Positions 8,238-17,856 are shown, numbered from the stretch's first letter. The stretch is DNA of 64,000 nt from Yoonia sp. (GCF_017854565.1 NZ_JAFMHJ010000013.1:1-64000); one strand, 5' to 3'. The notes: generated by a model from the sequence alone, not told the origin. Translations and numbers: made by a program.

Positions 8238-10856
8238 ATGAAAGACGCAGCCCCCCAAACGATCTACCTGCGCGACTATACACCGCCCAGCTTTCTGGTC
8301 GACAGCGTCCACCTGACATTCAAACTGTCCGCCACCGCGACGCGGGTGATCTCGCGCATTGCCTTGCGGCCCAACCCCGACGCCACAGCGCGTGATTTCT
8401 TTCTGCACGGCGAACACCTGACCCTGATCAGCGCCAAGATCGACGGGCAAACCATCACCCCCGATGTCAGCGAAACCGGCCTGACCTGCCCGGCCCCCAA
8501 CGGCCCCTTCACCTTCGAGGCAGAGGTCGAAATCAGTCCCGAAACCAACACCGCCCTCGAAGGGCTTTATATGTCGAACGGCATGTATTGCACCCAATGC
8601 GAGGCCGAAGGGTTTCGCAAGATCACATACTACCCCGACCGCCCCGACGTGATGAGCGTTTTCACCGTCCGCATCGAAAGCGACCTGCCGGTCCTTTTGT
8701 CCAATGGCAACCCGTCCGCCAGCGGCACGGGCTGGGCCGAATGGCACGACCCCTGGCCGAAACCCGCGTATCTGTTCGCGCTCGTCGCGGGCGATCTGGT
8801 CAACCACCCCGACAGCTTTACCACCATGTCCGGCAATGCCGTGGAACTGAATATCTGGGTGCGCCCCGGCGACGACGAAGGCAAATGCGCCTTCGGGATG
8901 GAAGCGCTCAAGAAGTCCATGAAATGGGACGAAGACGTGTATGGCCGCGCATATGACCTTGATGTCTTTAATATCGTCGCGGTCGATGACTTCAATATGG
9001 GGGCGATGGAAAACAAGGGGCTGAACATCTTCAACTCCTCCGCCGTCCTTGCGTCGCCCGAAACCGCGACCGATGCCAATTTCGAACGGATCGAAGCGAT
9101 CATCGCCCACGAGTATTTCCACAACTGGACCGGCAACCGCATCACCTGCCGCGACTGGTTCCAACTGTGCCTCAAGGAAGGGCTGACCGTGTTCCGCGAC
9201 CAGCAATTCACCGGCGACATGCGCGGCCATGCGGTCAAACGGATCAACGACGCGGTGGTCCTGCGCGCGCACCAGTTCCGCGAAGATAACGGCCCCCTCG
9301 CGCATCCCGTCCGCCCTGACAGCTTTGTCGAGATCAACAATTTCTACACCGTCACCGTCTATGAAAAAGGTGCCGAGATCATCGGGATGCTGCGCCGTCT
9401 GGTCGGCGAAGACGCATACGCCAAGGCACTGGACCTTTATTTTGAACGCCACGACGGCGACGCGGCCACGATCGAAGACTGGCTCAAGGTCTTTGCAGAC
9501 GCCACTGGCCGCGACCTGACGCAATTCGCCGAATGGTACAGTCAGGCCGGCACCCCCCGCGTGACCGTCAGCGAAAGCTGGCAACCGGGCGAGCTGTCCC
9601 GGCCCCCGAGCCGGGACCTCGACGCAGAGGCCCCGCATCACGTCCGGGGCGCGGGGCGCTATACGCTGACGTTGACCCAACACACGCCGCCCACGCCGGG
9701 ACAGGACCAAAAGCACCCTATGGTGATCCCCGTCGCCGTGGGTCTGCTGAACGACAACGGCGACGAGATCGTCCCGACCACCCTGCTGGAACTGACCCAG
9801 ACCGAACAAAGCTTTACGTTCGAAGGTCTTGCCAGCAAACCGATCCCATCAATCCTGCGCGACTTTTCCGCGCCCGTGATCATCGCGCATGCCCAAACCA
9901 ACGCCCAGCGCGCGTTCCTTTTGGCGCATGACACCGACCCGTTCAACAAATGGGATGCCGGACGCGCCTTGGCCCAGGACGTGCTGTTGCGCATGGTGCG
10001 TGACGGCGCGACGCCGGATGCGGATTATCTCGATGGTTTGTCTGCGGTCTTGCGCGACGACAGCCTCGACCCCGCGTTCCGCGCGCTGGTGCTGGGGCTT
10101 CCTACCGAAGACGACACCGCCCAAACGCTTGTCGATGCGGGCGAAACCCCCGACCCATCGGCCATCTACGACGCCCACGAAACGCTGAAACTCCATATCG
10201 CCCAGCATCTCCAGGATATGCTGCCACGGGTCTACGCCGATATGACCGTCACCGGGGCCTACACGCCCGATGCGGCGTCTGCGGGCCGACGCGCGCTTGG
10301 CAATACCGTCCTTGGGCTGATATCGCGGCTTGATGGTGCCAGACAGGCCGCCGCACAATACGCCAGCGCAGACAATATGACCCAGCAGCTTGCCGCCCTC
10401 ACCGCACTTCTCAAGACCGGCAAAGCGGATGCCGCACTCAGCGGGTTCGCGGCACAGTGGCAAAACGACCGGCTTGTCATGGACAAATGGTTTGGCCTGC
10501 AAGTTGCCTGTGCCGCCCCCGATCAGGCCGCTGAAACCGCCGCCAGATTGACCGGACATCCCGCCTTTACCATGAAAAACCCCAACCGGTTCCGCGCGGT
10601 CTTCGGCGCGCTGGCTGGCAATGCTGCGGGCTTTCACCACCCCGGTGGGGCCGGATACGACCTGCTCGCGGATTGGTTGATCAAACTTGATCCGCTGAAC
10701 CCGCAAACCACAGCCCGCATGTCCACCGCCTTTTCGACATGGCGCCGCTATGATGGTGCCCGCCAAGCCAAAATCCGGGCCGCCTTGCTGCGAATCGCCG
10801 ACACGCCAAACCTGTCAGCCGACACAACCGAGATGATAACGCGCATTTTGGGCTGA
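8238..10856 (+). CDS. pepN: Aminopeptidase N (M1 family)
   Basis: This 872-residue zinc metallo-aminopeptidase removes N-terminal residues from cytosolic peptides. The M1 hallmarks are the substrate-anchoring GAMEN (Glu258 in it) and the zinc motif [11 protein letters not shown], with His291, His295 and the third ligand Glu314 eighteen residues on. Length matches the PepN type (about 870), with an N-terminal beta domain, the catalytic domain, a small beta domain and a helical C-terminal half. Translation is taken from ATG 8238 (MKDAAPQ); the frame extends 10 codons upstream. A strong hairpin terminator follows. The gene seems to be a single transcription unit. Confidence 0.95.
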   Translation: MKDAAPQTIYLRDYTPPSFLVDSVHLTFKLSATATRVISRIALRPNPDATARDFFLHGEHLTLISAKIDGQTITPDVSETGLTCPAPNGPFTFEAEVEISPETNTALEGLYMSNGMYCTQCEAEGFRKITYYPDRPDVMSVFTVRIESDLPVLLSNGNPSASGTGWAEWHDPWPKPAYLFALVAGDLVNHPDSFTTMSGNAVELNIWVRPGDDEGKCAFGMEALKKSMKWDEDVYGRAYDLDVFNIVAVDDFNMGAMENKGLNIFNSSAVLASPETATDANFERIEAIIAHEYFHNWTGNRITCRDWFQLCLKEGLTVFRDQQFTGDMRGHAVKRINDAVVLRAHQFREDNGPLAHPVRPDSFVEINNFYTVTVYEKGAEIIGMLRRLVGEDAYAKALDLYFERHDGDAATIEDWLKVFADATGRDLTQFAEWYSQAGTPRVTVSESWQPGELSRPPSRDLDAEAPHHVRGAGRYTLTLTQHTPPTPGQDQKHPMVIPVAVGLLNDNGDEIVPTTLLELTQTEQSFTFEGLASKPIPSILRDFSAPVIIAHAQTNAQRAFLLAHDTDPFNKWDAGRALAQDVLLRMVRDGATPDADYLDGLSAVLRDDSLDPAFRALVLGLPTEDDTAQTLVDAGETPDPSAIYDAHETLKLHIAQHLQDMLPRVYADMTVTGAYTPDAASAGRRALGNTVLGLISRLDGARQAAAQYASADNMTQQLAALTALLKTGKADAALSGFAAQWQNDRLVMDKWFGLQVACAAPDQAAETAARLTGHPAFTMKNPNRFRAVFGALAGNAAGFHHPGGAGYDLLADWLIKLDPLNPQTTARMSTAFSTWRRYDGARQAKIRAALLRIADTPNLSADTTEMITRILG

Positions 10857-10878
10857 TTATGGCCGATCCAAGATGAAA

Positions 10879-10911
10879 TTGCCGCAGCGTTCCGCCGCTG
10901 CGGCAAGTTTT
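10879..10911 (+). terminator. Rho-independent terminator after pepN
   Basis: TTGCCGCAGCG (10879-10889) pairs perfectly with CGCTGCGGCAA (10896-10906) across a 6-base loop and is followed by GTTTT. An 11-bp GC-rich stem with a short T tract 23 bases past the pepN stop is a textbook intrinsic terminator; the T run is short. Confidence 0.75.
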
Positions 10912-10958
10912 AGCAAGATGTCGTGCAACTGTTACGCACCCGTGGCCAGATATGCGCC

Positions 10959-11828
10959 ATGGAACATCGCATTGACCCGCTGATCGCAGAACGTGCGCGC
11001 TGGCTTTACAGTGATCGCCCCGGCACCCGCATCGCCCGGCGCTGCCTGCACAAGATGCTGGGCTATGATGCCACCGTCGCCATCGCCAAAATCCTCGAAG
11101 ACGCGCCCGCCGATGCGATCATGAGGGCGATGGGACAGCGTCTGGCCCAAAATGTCACCGCCAGCGGGCTGGGCCATATCCCGGCCCACGGCCCAGCCCT
11201 GATTGTGGCGAACCACCCCACGGGGATCGCCGACGGCATTATCCTGCACCACCTGATCGCCGCCACCCGGCCCGATGCATATTTCTTTGCCAACCGCGAT
11301 ATCCTGCGGGTCTTTCCCCAGATGGAAAGCATGATCGCCCCGGTCGAATGGCGCAGCGAACTGCGCAGCCACGCCAAGACCCGCGAAACCATGGCCTACA
11401 TGCGCCAAGCCACCAGCGAAGGGCGGCTTGGCGTTATCTTCCCCTCTGGACGTCTGGCGAAACGGCGCGGCCTGCGGCTTTTTGAACGGCCTTGGATGGC
11501 CTCGGCCGCGATGCTGGCGCGCAAATTCGATCTGCCGGTCATTCCGATCAACATTCAGGCGCGCAATTCGGCGCTGTTTTACCTGTTCGACCTGCTGCAC
11601 CCGACCCTGCGCGATATCACCCTGTTCCACGAGACGCTGAACAAGGCCAAACAGCCGTTCCGCGTCACGATAGGCGAGCCGATTTCAGCCGCCTCCATGC
11701 CCAAGAACGCCGAGCAAGGCATTGATCTGCTGCGCCGTGCCACGCTGGCCCTTGGAGGCAAGGACGCGCCAGCGGTCAATCTGGTCGCGGCCTCACGCTC
11801 ATGGTTGAAACGGCCGCAGGCAGATTAG
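10959..11828 (+). CDS. Lysophospholipid acyltransferase family protein (PlsC-like)
   Basis: A 289-residue acyltransferase of the glycerolipid family. The catalytic HX4D motif is NHPTGIAD near residue 89, followed by the acceptor-site stretch GVIFPSGR near residue 158 (the FPEG-type block), both in the expected order and spacing. It should transfer acyl groups to a lysophospholipid or a similar amine/alcohol acceptor at the inner membrane; ornithine-lipid or lysophosphatidate acylation cannot be separated by sequence alone. ATG 10959 is chosen; a GTG 12 codons upstream is possible, and neither has a clear Shine-Dalgarno. Its last 53 bases overlap the convergent transglycosylase gene. Confidence 0.8.
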   Translation: MEHRIDPLIAERARWLYSDRPGTRIARRCLHKMLGYDATVAIAKILEDAPADAIMRAMGQRLAQNVTASGLGHIPAHGPALIVANHPTGIADGIILHHLIAATRPDAYFFANRDILRVFPQMESMIAPVEWRSELRSHAKTRETMAYMRQATSEGRLGVIFPSGRLAKRRGLRLFERPWMASAAMLARKFDLPVIPINIQARNSALFYLFDLLHPTLRDITLFHETLNKAKQPFRVTIGEPISAASMPKNAEQGIDLLRRATLALGGKDAPAVNLVAASRSWLKRPQAD

Positions 11829-12528
11829 GGCGCGCGACCGGGCGCACAGCTTCAACCGGCACACAATAGCTTTGCCGCCGGGTCCAGCCCGCCATTTCGC
11901 TGATTTTGGCGCTGCTTGTCATCGGTCCCCAATCCGCAGCAACGCCACGCCAACGCCCGTCATGCAACGCCACCGCGCGATCACGGGCCACGGTCACGGC
12001 CATGATCCGGGCCGCACAGCTCAGGTTTTCGGCGGGGTTCTTCAGCGCCTCTCCGGTCTGTGCCCGACAGCCATAGCGGCGCGCGGTATCGGGATATATC
12101 TGCAAAAGCCCGTACCACGAATCGCCCCCGCCGACGGCGCGCGGATCATAGGTGCTTTCGTGCTTGGACAGCGCCGACATCATCCCGGCCCAAAACGCAC
12201 GGCGCCGATCCGGCGACGCGGCGGCATAGCCCGGACACCACACCGCTATATCGCGCGGCACCACCGACACCAGCGGCGCACCATGTGCCGCAATCGCCGC
12301 CATCGCGGCCCGGGTCCAGACGCGCCCGCCGGGCTTGCTGTCCCAGCGCGCGCGGGGCTGAAAACTGTCGCGGGCCACCGGACGCACGTCCGGCGTGCGC
12401 GTCTCGATCGTGACGGGATAGCGGACCATATGATCGGGGCGGGCGACGGGCCGCACCGATGCCACCTGATCGGCTTGCGCAAACCCTGCCGTTACGACCA
12501 GCGCGATGATGACCCATATCTGTCTCAT
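11776..12528 (-). CDS. Secreted lytic transglycosylase, SLT domain
   Basis: A 250-residue exported peptidoglycan lyase. A signal peptide (MRQIWVIIALVVTAGFAQA) ends near residue 19. The SLT core is seen in SALSKHESTYDP, with the catalytic Glu124, followed by the GLLQIYPDTARRYGC block typical of family 1 lytic transglycosylases. It should cleave the MurNAc-GlcNAc bond in the periplasm. The motif VRPVAR occurs three times, at about residues 25-30, 48-53 and 228-233, flanking the catalytic domain, and a related VRPRP lies at the end; this low-complexity proline/arginine linker may contact the wall. The 3' end overlaps the opposing acyltransferase gene by 53 bases. Confidence 0.85.
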   Translation of the reverse strand: MRQIWVIIALVVTAGFAQADQVASVRPVARPDHMVRYPVTIETRTPDVRPVARDSFQPRARWDSKPGGRVWTRAAMAAIAAHGAPLVSVVPRDIAVWCPGYAAASPDRRRAFWAGMMSALSKHESTYDPRAVGGGDSWYGLLQIYPDTARRYGCRAQTGEALKNPAENLSCAARIMAVTVARDRAVALHDGRWRGVAADWGPMTSSAKISEMAGWTRRQSYCVPVEAVRPVARPNLPAAVSTMSVRPRPD

Positions 12529-12668
12529 GGCGGTGACGTTGCCCCGCAAAACCACGCCGCTCAATACCGTCCGGCGCCCGGCGGCAATTTTTGGCTGATG
12601 TCATGGCGACTTGAAGCCGCGCCCACGTTCTTTTAGACAGCATGCGAACCTGACCAAAGGATGCGCAG

Positions 12669-14180
12669 ATGCTCGACCTGACCTATGACACCCCAACCCC
12701 CAAAGTGATCGCCGGTGCGCAGCACGACTGGGAACTTGTCATCGGGCTGGAGGTCCACGCGCAGGTCGCGACCAAGGCGAAACTGTTTTCGGGGGCCTCT
12801 ACCCAATTCGGCGCGGAACCCAACAGCAACGTGGCCTTCGTGGACGCGGGTATGCCCGGCATGTTGCCCGTCATCAACGAAGGCTGCATCAGTCAGGCGG
12901 TCAAGACCGGGCTGGGCCTGAACGCGCAGATCAACCTTTTCTCGGCCTTTGATCGCAAGAACTACTTCTACCCCGACCTGCCGCAGGGCTACCAAATCTC
13001 GCAACTCTACCACCCTATCGTGGGCGAGGGCGAAGTGCTGGTCGAAATGGGCGACGGCAAGGCACGCCTCGTGCGGATCGAACGCATCCATCTGGAACAG
13101 GACGCGGGTAAATCAATCCACGACATGGACCCCAACATGTCGTTCGTGGACCTGAACCGGACCGGCGTGGCGCTGATGGAAATCGTCAGCCGCCCCGATA
13201 TCCGCGGCCCCGAAGAAGCCGCCGCATATGTGCTGAAACTGCGCCAGATCCTGCGTTACCTGGGCACCTGCGACGGCAACATGCAGAACGGCAACCTGCG
13301 GGCTGACGTCAACGTGTCGATCTGCCGCCCCGGCCAATACGAAAAATATCAGGCGACACAGGATTTCAGCCACCTCGGCACCCGCTGCGAAATCAAGAAC
13401 ATGAACTCCATGCGGTTCATCCAACTGGCCATCGACGTCGAGGCGCGACGCCAGATTGCCCTGCTCGAAGATGGCAAGGAAGTCACCCAGGAAACCCGCC
13501 TTTACGATCCCGACAAGAACGAAACCCGGTCGATGCGATCCAAAGAAGAAGCCCATGATTACCGCTACTTCCCGGACCCCGACCTGCTGCCGCTGGAAAT
13601 CGAACAGGATTGGGTGGACAGTATCAAAGCTGCACTGCCCGAACTGCCCGACGCAAAAAAGGCGCGCTTTATCCGCGATTTCGGCTTGGCTGACTATGAC
13701 GCCTCGGTGCTGACGGCGGAACTGGCCAATGCGGTGTACTTTGAACAGGTCGCCGCTGGCCGCGACGGCAAACTGGCCGCCAACTGGGTGATCAACGAAC
13801 TGTTTGGCCGCCTCAAGAAAGAAGACCATAGCATCGAAGACAGCCCCGTTTCCGCCGCGCAACTGGGCGCTCTGGTCGGCCTGATCAAATCCGGCGACAT
13901 CTCGGGCAAGATCGCCAAGGATGTGTTTGAAATCTGCTATACCACAGGCCGCGACCCTGCTGAAATCGTCGCTACCGAAGGTATGAAACAGGTCACTGAC
14001 ACAGGTGCCATCGAGGCCGCAGTTGACGAAATCATCGCCGCCAACCCCGCGCAGGTCGAAAAGGCGAAAGCCAATCCAAAGCTGGCAGGCTGGTTCGTCG
14101 GCCAAGTCATGAAAGCGACCGGCGGCAAGGCCAATCCGGGCGTTGTCAACGAATTGGTCGCGGCAAAACTGGGGCTTTAG
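12669..14180 (+). CDS. gatB: Asp-tRNA(Asn)/Glu-tRNA(Gln) amidotransferase subunit B
   Basis: This 503-residue protein is the tRNA-binding kinase-like subunit of GatCAB, which converts misacylated Glu-tRNA(Gln) or Asp-tRNA(Asn) to the amide form. Diagnostic segments are [23 protein letters not shown] near the start, [16 protein letters not shown], and [16 protein letters not shown], with the C-terminal GatB/YqeY helical domain ending in [18 protein letters not shown]. Length is standard. ATG 12669 is preceded by AAAGG at about 9 bases. gatA and gatC are not in the window, so subunits are encoded at separate loci, as in many alphaproteobacteria. Confidence 0.97.
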   Translation: MLDLTYDTPTPKVIAGAQHDWELVIGLEVHAQVATKAKLFSGASTQFGAEPNSNVAFVDAGMPGMLPVINEGCISQAVKTGLGLNAQINLFSAFDRKNYFYPDLPQGYQISQLYHPIVGEGEVLVEMGDGKARLVRIERIHLEQDAGKSIHDMDPNMSFVDLNRTGVALMEIVSRPDIRGPEEAAAYVLKLRQILRYLGTCDGNMQNGNLRADVNVSICRPGQYEKYQATQDFSHLGTRCEIKNMNSMRFIQLAIDVEARRQIALLEDGKEVTQETRLYDPDKNETRSMRSKEEAHDYRYFPDPDLLPLEIEQDWVDSIKAALPELPDAKKARFIRDFGLADYDASVLTAELANAVYFEQVAAGRDGKLAANWVINELFGRLKKEDHSIEDSPVSAAQLGALVGLIKSGDISGKIAKDVFEICYTTGRDPAEIVATEGMKQVTDTGAIEAAVDEIIAANPAQVEKAKANPKLAGWFVGQVMKATGGKANPGVVNELVAAKLGL

Positions 14181-14226
14181 GGCGTGGGCATGTCACGCAC
14201 CGCTCATACGGTCCCATTGCGAATAC

Positions 14227-14255
14227 TTGGATTCGTGCCATACTTTTGCTATAGG
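14227..14255 (+). promoter_or_regulatory. Candidate sigma-70 promoter for the DUF4177 gene
   Basis: TTGGAT (14227-14232) and TATAGG (14250-14255) are separated by 17 bases and lie 29 bases before the ATG of the DUF4177 gene. Each hexamer matches the consensus at most positions. Evidence is sequence match only. Confidence 0.4.
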
Positions 14256-14283
14256 CCCTAAGGGGGCCAACAGGGGTGACGTG

Positions 14284-14649
14284 ATGTCATACGAATACAA
14301 AGTCGTGCCGGCGCCGATGCGCGGCGTGAAGGCCAAGGGCCTCAAATCGGTCGAATACCGCTTTGCCCACGCCCTTGAGACGACCATGAACGATTTGGCA
14401 GCGTTTGGCTGGGAATACCTGCGCACAGATACCCTGCCCTGCGAACAACGCGAAGGTTTGCTGGGCAAGACGACTGTGTTTCAGAACATGTTGGTGTTCC
14501 GCCGCACGAAACTGGCCCCACAGGTCGCAGCCCCGGCGCCGACGCTGACAGCGCCGCCAAAAACCGGGGCCGAACGTGTCGCGGCCAAGCAGCAGCAGAC
14601 CCCCGTGACCGCACCACAGCGGCCCTCGCCGGACGTCGCTGCCGAATAA
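14284..14649 (+). CDS. DUF4177 domain-containing protein
   Basis: A 121-residue protein starting MSYEYKVVPAP, the opening strand of DUF4177, with FGWEYLRTDTLPCEQREGLLG and FQNMLVFRR completing the small alpha/beta domain by about residue 78. The remaining 40 residues are an Ala/Pro/Gln-rich tail without predicted structure. No enzyme role is known for the family. ATG 14284 follows a GGGGTGAC stretch that can serve as ribosome binding site. It ends one base before the convergent bolA-type gene, so the two share no terminator space. Confidence 0.75.
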   Translation: MSYEYKVVPAPMRGVKAKGLKSVEYRFAHALETTMNDLAAFGWEYLRTDTLPCEQREGLLGKTTVFQNMLVFRRTKLAPQVAAPAPTLTAPPKTGAERVAAKQQQTPVTAPQRPSPDVAAE

Positions 14650-14901
14650 TTACTGGATATCAATTGCCAGCGCGTGAATCCGCCCGATGATATCGGAGCC
14701 CAGCGCACTATGGATGGCGCGGTGGCGCCCGATGCGCGACAAATCGTTCAACCCCGGGGCCGTGATCACGATACGCCAATGGCTTTCGCCCGACCCATCA
14801 TCGCCTGCATGTCCACTGTGCAGCGCGCTTTCGTTGATCACGTCCAGCTTGGTTGGCGAAAGTACCGTCAAAGCGGTACGAATTTCGGTGTCTAGTGCCA
14901 T
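14650..14901 (-). CDS. BolA family protein
   Basis: An 83-residue BolA-type protein. The family acts with monothiol glutaredoxins in iron-sulfur cluster trafficking and affects cell shape and stress responses. The class II KH-like fold is evident from the variable loop ESALHSGHAGDDGSGESHW, with the conserved histidine, followed by RIVITAPGL and the helix RHRAIHSALGSDI with IHALAIDI closing the sheet. Length is typical. It is divergent from the J-domain gene, separated by 78 bases, an arrangement I recall as common in Rhodobacteraceae. Which BolA paralogue (BolA or YrbA type) is not decided. Confidence 0.85.
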   Translation of the reverse strand: MALDTEIRTALTVLSPTKLDVINESALHSGHAGDDGSGESHWRIVITAPGLNDLSRIGRHRAIHSALGSDIIGRIHALAIDIQ

Positions 14902-14979
14902 TATTTTCCCTCTGCCCTCTTCTATCTCTCGCTGGGAGGTTTAAGGTTTATTGGCCGAGTCTGAAAGGTAAGACACGCC

Positions 14980-15615
14980 ATGAAAAAAAATGACCCCTTT
15001 GGCTTTGACATGTCAGTGTCGAGCTCTAAGAAGAAAAACCCGCGCGGGCGACGCGGTATGTCCGGCGCGTCCGAGACATCAATGCGCGTCTGCGACCACG
15101 ACGGTTGCGCGCAGGCTGGAAAGTACCGCGCGCCCAAGTCGCCGGATATTCTGGATGACTATTTCTGGTTCTGTCAGGAACACGTGCGCGAATACAACCT
15201 GAAATGGAATTTCTTCGACACCACCTCCGAGGCCGAACTGGCCGCGCAGATGGAACAGGACCGTGTCTGGGAACGCCCCACAAAGCCGTTCAAGCGCACC
15301 GTTGAAGAACGCGCATGGGCGCGGTTGGGCGTCGATGATCCACATCAGGTACTGGGGCAAAACGCGACCCGGAACCCCGGTCGTGGTGCCGCTGTCGGGC
15401 GCAAACTGCCCCCCACCGAACGCCGCGCGATGGAAATCCTCGAAGCGAAGGACAATTGGTCGAAGCCGGAAATCCGCAAGGCCTACAAGGCACTGATCAA
15501 GATCCTGCACCCCGATATGAACGGCGGCGACCGCAGTCAGGAAGAACAACTGTCAGAGGTGGTCTGGGCTTGGGAACAGATCAAAGTCAGCCGGAATTTC
15601 CGCGAAAAAGACTAG
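14980..15615 (+). CDS. J-domain-containing protein
   Basis: A 211-residue DnaJ-like co-chaperone. The J domain is at the C-terminus (about residues 145-205), with the essential HPD in ILHPDMNGGD after a KAYKALIK helix. The N-terminal half has spaced Cys/His residues (VCDHDGC, FWFCQEHVREYN) that could bind metal. The family stimulates Hsp70 ATPase; the client is unknown. A bidirectional hairpin terminator follows. In related genomes this gene lies just upstream of cobS; here about 4.4 kb of other genes separate them. Confidence 0.85.
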   Translation: MKKNDPFGFDMSVSSSKKKNPRGRRGMSGASETSMRVCDHDGCAQAGKYRAPKSPDILDDYFWFCQEHVREYNLKWNFFDTTSEAELAAQMEQDRVWERPTKPFKRTVEERAWARLGVDDPHQVLGQNATRNPGRGAAVGRKLPPTERRAMEILEAKDNWSKPEIRKAYKALIKILHPDMNGGDRSQEEQLSEVVWAWEQIKVSRNFREKD

Positions 15616-15642
15616 GTGCCCGACCGCCCCCCATCAAACGCA

Positions 15643-15672
15643 AAAGCCACGCTGAAAATACAGCGTGGCTTT
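15643..15672. terminator. Bidirectional terminator between convergent genes
   Basis: AAAGCCACGCTG (15643-15654) pairs perfectly with CAGCGTGGCTTT (15661-15672) over a 6-base AT-rich loop. The stem is edged by A and T runs on either strand, so it can stop transcription of the J-domain gene (+) and of the membrane-protein gene ending at 15698 (-). Confidence 0.8.
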
Positions 15673-15697
15673 CACATTTCGAAACGCCGGCGCGGGC

Positions 15698-16249
15698 CTA
15701 GCGTCCGTGGGTATTGCGATACAGGTTCATCTGGGACAACCGGCTCAGTTGCGACACCGCACTTTGATCCATCCGGCTGTTGCCGCTTGTCTTCTCACCC
15801 GACCAGACGACCAACAAAAAATGCCCCGCCATCGCCACGGCCACCCAGGCCACGGCCAGCCACGGCTTGGCCAGAAACGCCGCCGCCAGCAAAAATGGCC
15901 CAAAGATGGTGCCCATGAATGGCGCGATCAGCGTGCCCGCGATCACCGCAGCCGCAAACGCAATGATCACCGCCCCGAAGGCTGCCCGCACAACACCGGC
16001 CACACCCGCCCGGCCCATCCAGCTTCGCGCCAGAAAAAAAGCCAGACCAGCCGCACAGCCCCCCGCGATAATGGCCCAATTGTCGTAAAAGGTTGGCTCT
16101 GGCGGGATCGCATTTTCACCCTCCAATGCCGACATCACAAGGATGGTAATTCCGGCCGACATCGCGATCACCATCGCATAGGCCATCACGAGCGCGCGTT
16201 CGCCGCGCGTCAATGTCCCGTGGCGGATCACCGACAATACATGATTCAT
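15698..16249 (-). CDS. Multi-pass membrane protein, tandem paralogue 1
   Basis: A 183-residue hydrophobic protein of unknown function. About five membrane segments are visible (near residues 19-41, 57-76, 84-110, 114-132, 134-152). An outside or loop segment reads ENAIPPEPTFYDNWAII, and the soluble tail ends QSAVSQLSRLSQMNLYRNT. It has the same length as, and by eye about two-thirds identity to, the next gene upstream (16466-17017), with the loop and tail among the most conserved parts. ATG 16249 is chosen because it aligns with the paralogue's start; the frame runs 23 codons further. No enzyme motif is seen. Confidence 0.75.
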   Translation of the reverse strand: MNHVLSVIRHGTLTRGERALVMAYAMVIAMSAGITILVMSALEGENAIPPEPTFYDNWAIIAGGCAAGLAFFLARSWMGRAGVAGVVRAAFGAVIIAFAAAVIAGTLIAPFMGTIFGPFLLAAAFLAKPWLAVAWVAVAMAGHFLLVVWSGEKTSGNSRMDQSAVSQLSRLSQMNLYRNTHGR

Positions 16250-16417
16250 TTTAACGCCCCCATCTCTTGCACGATCATATTGGCAGATGGTGGGTGCAAA
16301 TGCTGTCAGGGCGACCACTTAGTTCCCTACGTATCGCACGCAACCGGCATCGGTATTACGCAGTCAATTTGCGCAAAATAAACGTTTATCGCGCTGATAT
16401 TGCTTGAAAATGCGAAA

Positions 16418-16438
16418 GGGGCCCAAAATTTGGACCCC
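16418..16438 (-). terminator. Hairpin terminator between the two paralogous membrane genes
   Basis: GGGGCCCAAAATTTGGACCCC is an almost perfect inverted repeat. On the minus strand it follows the stop of the upstream paralogue (16466) by 27 bases and is followed by a short T run (CCCCTTTCGC), so it probably ends that gene's transcript and leaves the second paralogue to its own promoter within 16250-16417. Confidence 0.55.
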
Positions 16439-16465
16439 GATCAAACCCTTGCGGCATCTGTGTCT

Positions 16466-17017
16466 TCAGCGATGGTTGGGCGTATTGCGATACAGGTTCG
16501 CCTGCGACAAGCTGCTCAACTGGGACACCGCACGTTGCGCCCCGCCGCGGCCCGCGCCCCATGACCGCTCATTCGTCCGCATCACCAGCAGGAAATGCGC
16601 GCACATCGTGACAGCGACCCAGGCGACAGCCAACCATGGCTTTGCCGCGAATGTGACCGCCAGTAGAAACGGCGCAAAAATGGTCCCCTGCAATGGTGAA
16701 ATCAATGTGCCTGCGATCATGGCTGCGGCAACGGTGATGATCGCCGTTCCGACCAGTGCCCGCAGCACGCCGATCACGCCCTGCTGCCCCATCCAGCTGC
16801 GCGCGAGATACAGTGCGATCCCTGCGCTGACGCCCCCGGCAATCACGGCCCAATTATCATAAAGCGTTGGCTCCGGCGGGATTGCATTGGCGCCATCAAG
16901 GCCCGACATGACCAGGATTGTGATCCCGGCAGACATCGCCACGACGAACGCATATGCCATTGCAAGGCCACGTTCACCGCGTGTCAAATGAATAGTTGCC
17001 ATAAACTGCGCGAACAT
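16466..17017 (-). CDS. Multi-pass membrane protein, tandem paralogue 2
   Basis: A 183-residue membrane protein paralogous along its whole length to the gene at 15698-16249. Shared blocks include LTRGER, MSAGITILVMS, NAIPPEP, YDNWA, LARSWMG, AKPWLAVAWVAV and the tail AVSQLS-LSQ-NLYRNT. About five membrane segments are predicted by eye. Differences concentrate in the first ten residues and in the stretch before the tail. ATG 17017 matches the paralogue in distance to LTRGER; an upstream ATG 12 codons earlier is possible. The conserved cytoplasmic or periplasmic tail suggests a binding site for a common partner, but function is not known. Confidence 0.75.
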   Translation of the reverse strand: MFAQFMATIHLTRGERGLAMAYAFVVAMSAGITILVMSGLDGANAIPPEPTLYDNWAVIAGGVSAGIALYLARSWMGQQGVIGVLRALVGTAIITVAAAMIAGTLISPLQGTIFAPFLLAVTFAAKPWLAVAWVAVTMCAHFLLVMRTNERSWGAGRGGAQRAVSQLSSLSQANLYRNTPNHR

Positions 17018-17364
17018 TGCGCTTACTCCCAAACTATAAAATAGCACAATCACGTAATTTCATATCGACTGTTCTCATTATGTGCAAAATGGCACATATC
17101 AACGCCTTATGAACGCCTCTTTAATGCCATATTCGGCAAAATATCGCAAGGCGAAACGGCTAAAATTCGCCACAAGACTCATAATATACTGATTTTAATT
17201 GATATTTTATAAATGAGCCGAGACACGTACGCTGCGCTGCGGCGTGCAGGCGCGACAGGAAGTGTTAACAGTTCGTTCATATTGCGTTAATCGTTTCCAC
17301 ATCGCGTGGAAAATATGGCGTGTCGCCGCGCCATATGTCCAATTGTTGCATAATCCCCGAATCT
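17018..17364. other. AT-rich intergenic region with two adjacent hairpins
   Basis: No coding frame is convincing in these 347 bases. The part next to 17017 is AT-rich and presumably holds the promoter of the membrane-protein gene. Near msrB are two perfect inverted repeats that touch each other: TTTCCAC/GTGGAAA (17294-17312, 5-base loop) and ATATGGCG/CGCCATAT (17313-17336, 8-base loop). They lie just past the msrB stop on its transcript and may act as its 3' end. Confidence 0.5.
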
Positions 17365-17823
17365 CTAGGCCCGAAACACAAGGCTGGCACCGTTCAGACA
17401 ATGCCGCTTACCCGTCGGCGCGGGCCCGTCATCAAAGATGTGGCCCAGATGGCTGCCACAGCGGCGGCAATGCACCTCGGTCCGTACCGAAAACAGCCTG
17501 CGATCAGCCTTCGTTGCGACAGCCCCCGGCAGGCTTTCGAAAAAGCTCGGCCAGCCCGTGCCGCTGTCATATTTCGCCGCGGACCCATAAAGCGGCAGGT
17601 CACAGCCCCGGCAATGATACGTCCCCTCGGCATAGTTCCGATCAAGCGGCGAAGACCCCGACCGCTCGGTCGCTTCTTCCCGCATGACCTGATATTGCAG
17701 ATCGGTCAGCATGGCGCGCCACTCTGCCTCGGTCCGGGTCACTTCGAATGTCTCGGCCGCCTGCGCGATCCCGGACATCGCAACGCCTGTCAGGGCGATC
17801 ACCATAAAATTCCGACGGTTCAT
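17365..17823 (-). CDS. msrB: Peptide-methionine (R)-S-oxide reductase, exported
   Basis: A 152-residue MsrB that reduces the R form of methionine sulfoxide in oxidised proteins. The zinc site is CRGC (Cys71, Cys74) plus CRRC (Cys119, Cys122); the catalytic cysteine is Cys142 in RHCLNGASL. Before the domain there is an N-terminal NRRNFMVIALTGVAMSGIAQA segment, a twin-arginine-like signal, so repair probably occurs in the periplasm. A Shine-Dalgarno GAAAGGA precedes ATG 17823. It lies downstream of the sigma / anti-sigma / fasciclin genes on the same strand but after a hairpin, and may belong to the same stress regulon. Confidence 0.93.
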   Translation of the reverse strand: MNRRNFMVIALTGVAMSGIAQAAETFEVTRTEAEWRAMLTDLQYQVMREEATERSGSSPLDRNYAEGTYHCRGCDLPLYGSAAKYDSGTGWPSFFESLPGAVATKADRRLFSVRTEVHCRRCGSHLGHIFDDGPAPTGKRHCLNGASLVFRA

Positions 17824-17856
17824 AATGATGTCCTTTCGTTATTGCTGAAAAGTATA

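Noticed and set aside
8190-9809. Long minus-strand open frame of 539 codons opposite pepN
   Set aside because: Glycine- and valine-rich shadow of a GC-rich gene; pepN on the plus strand is certain.
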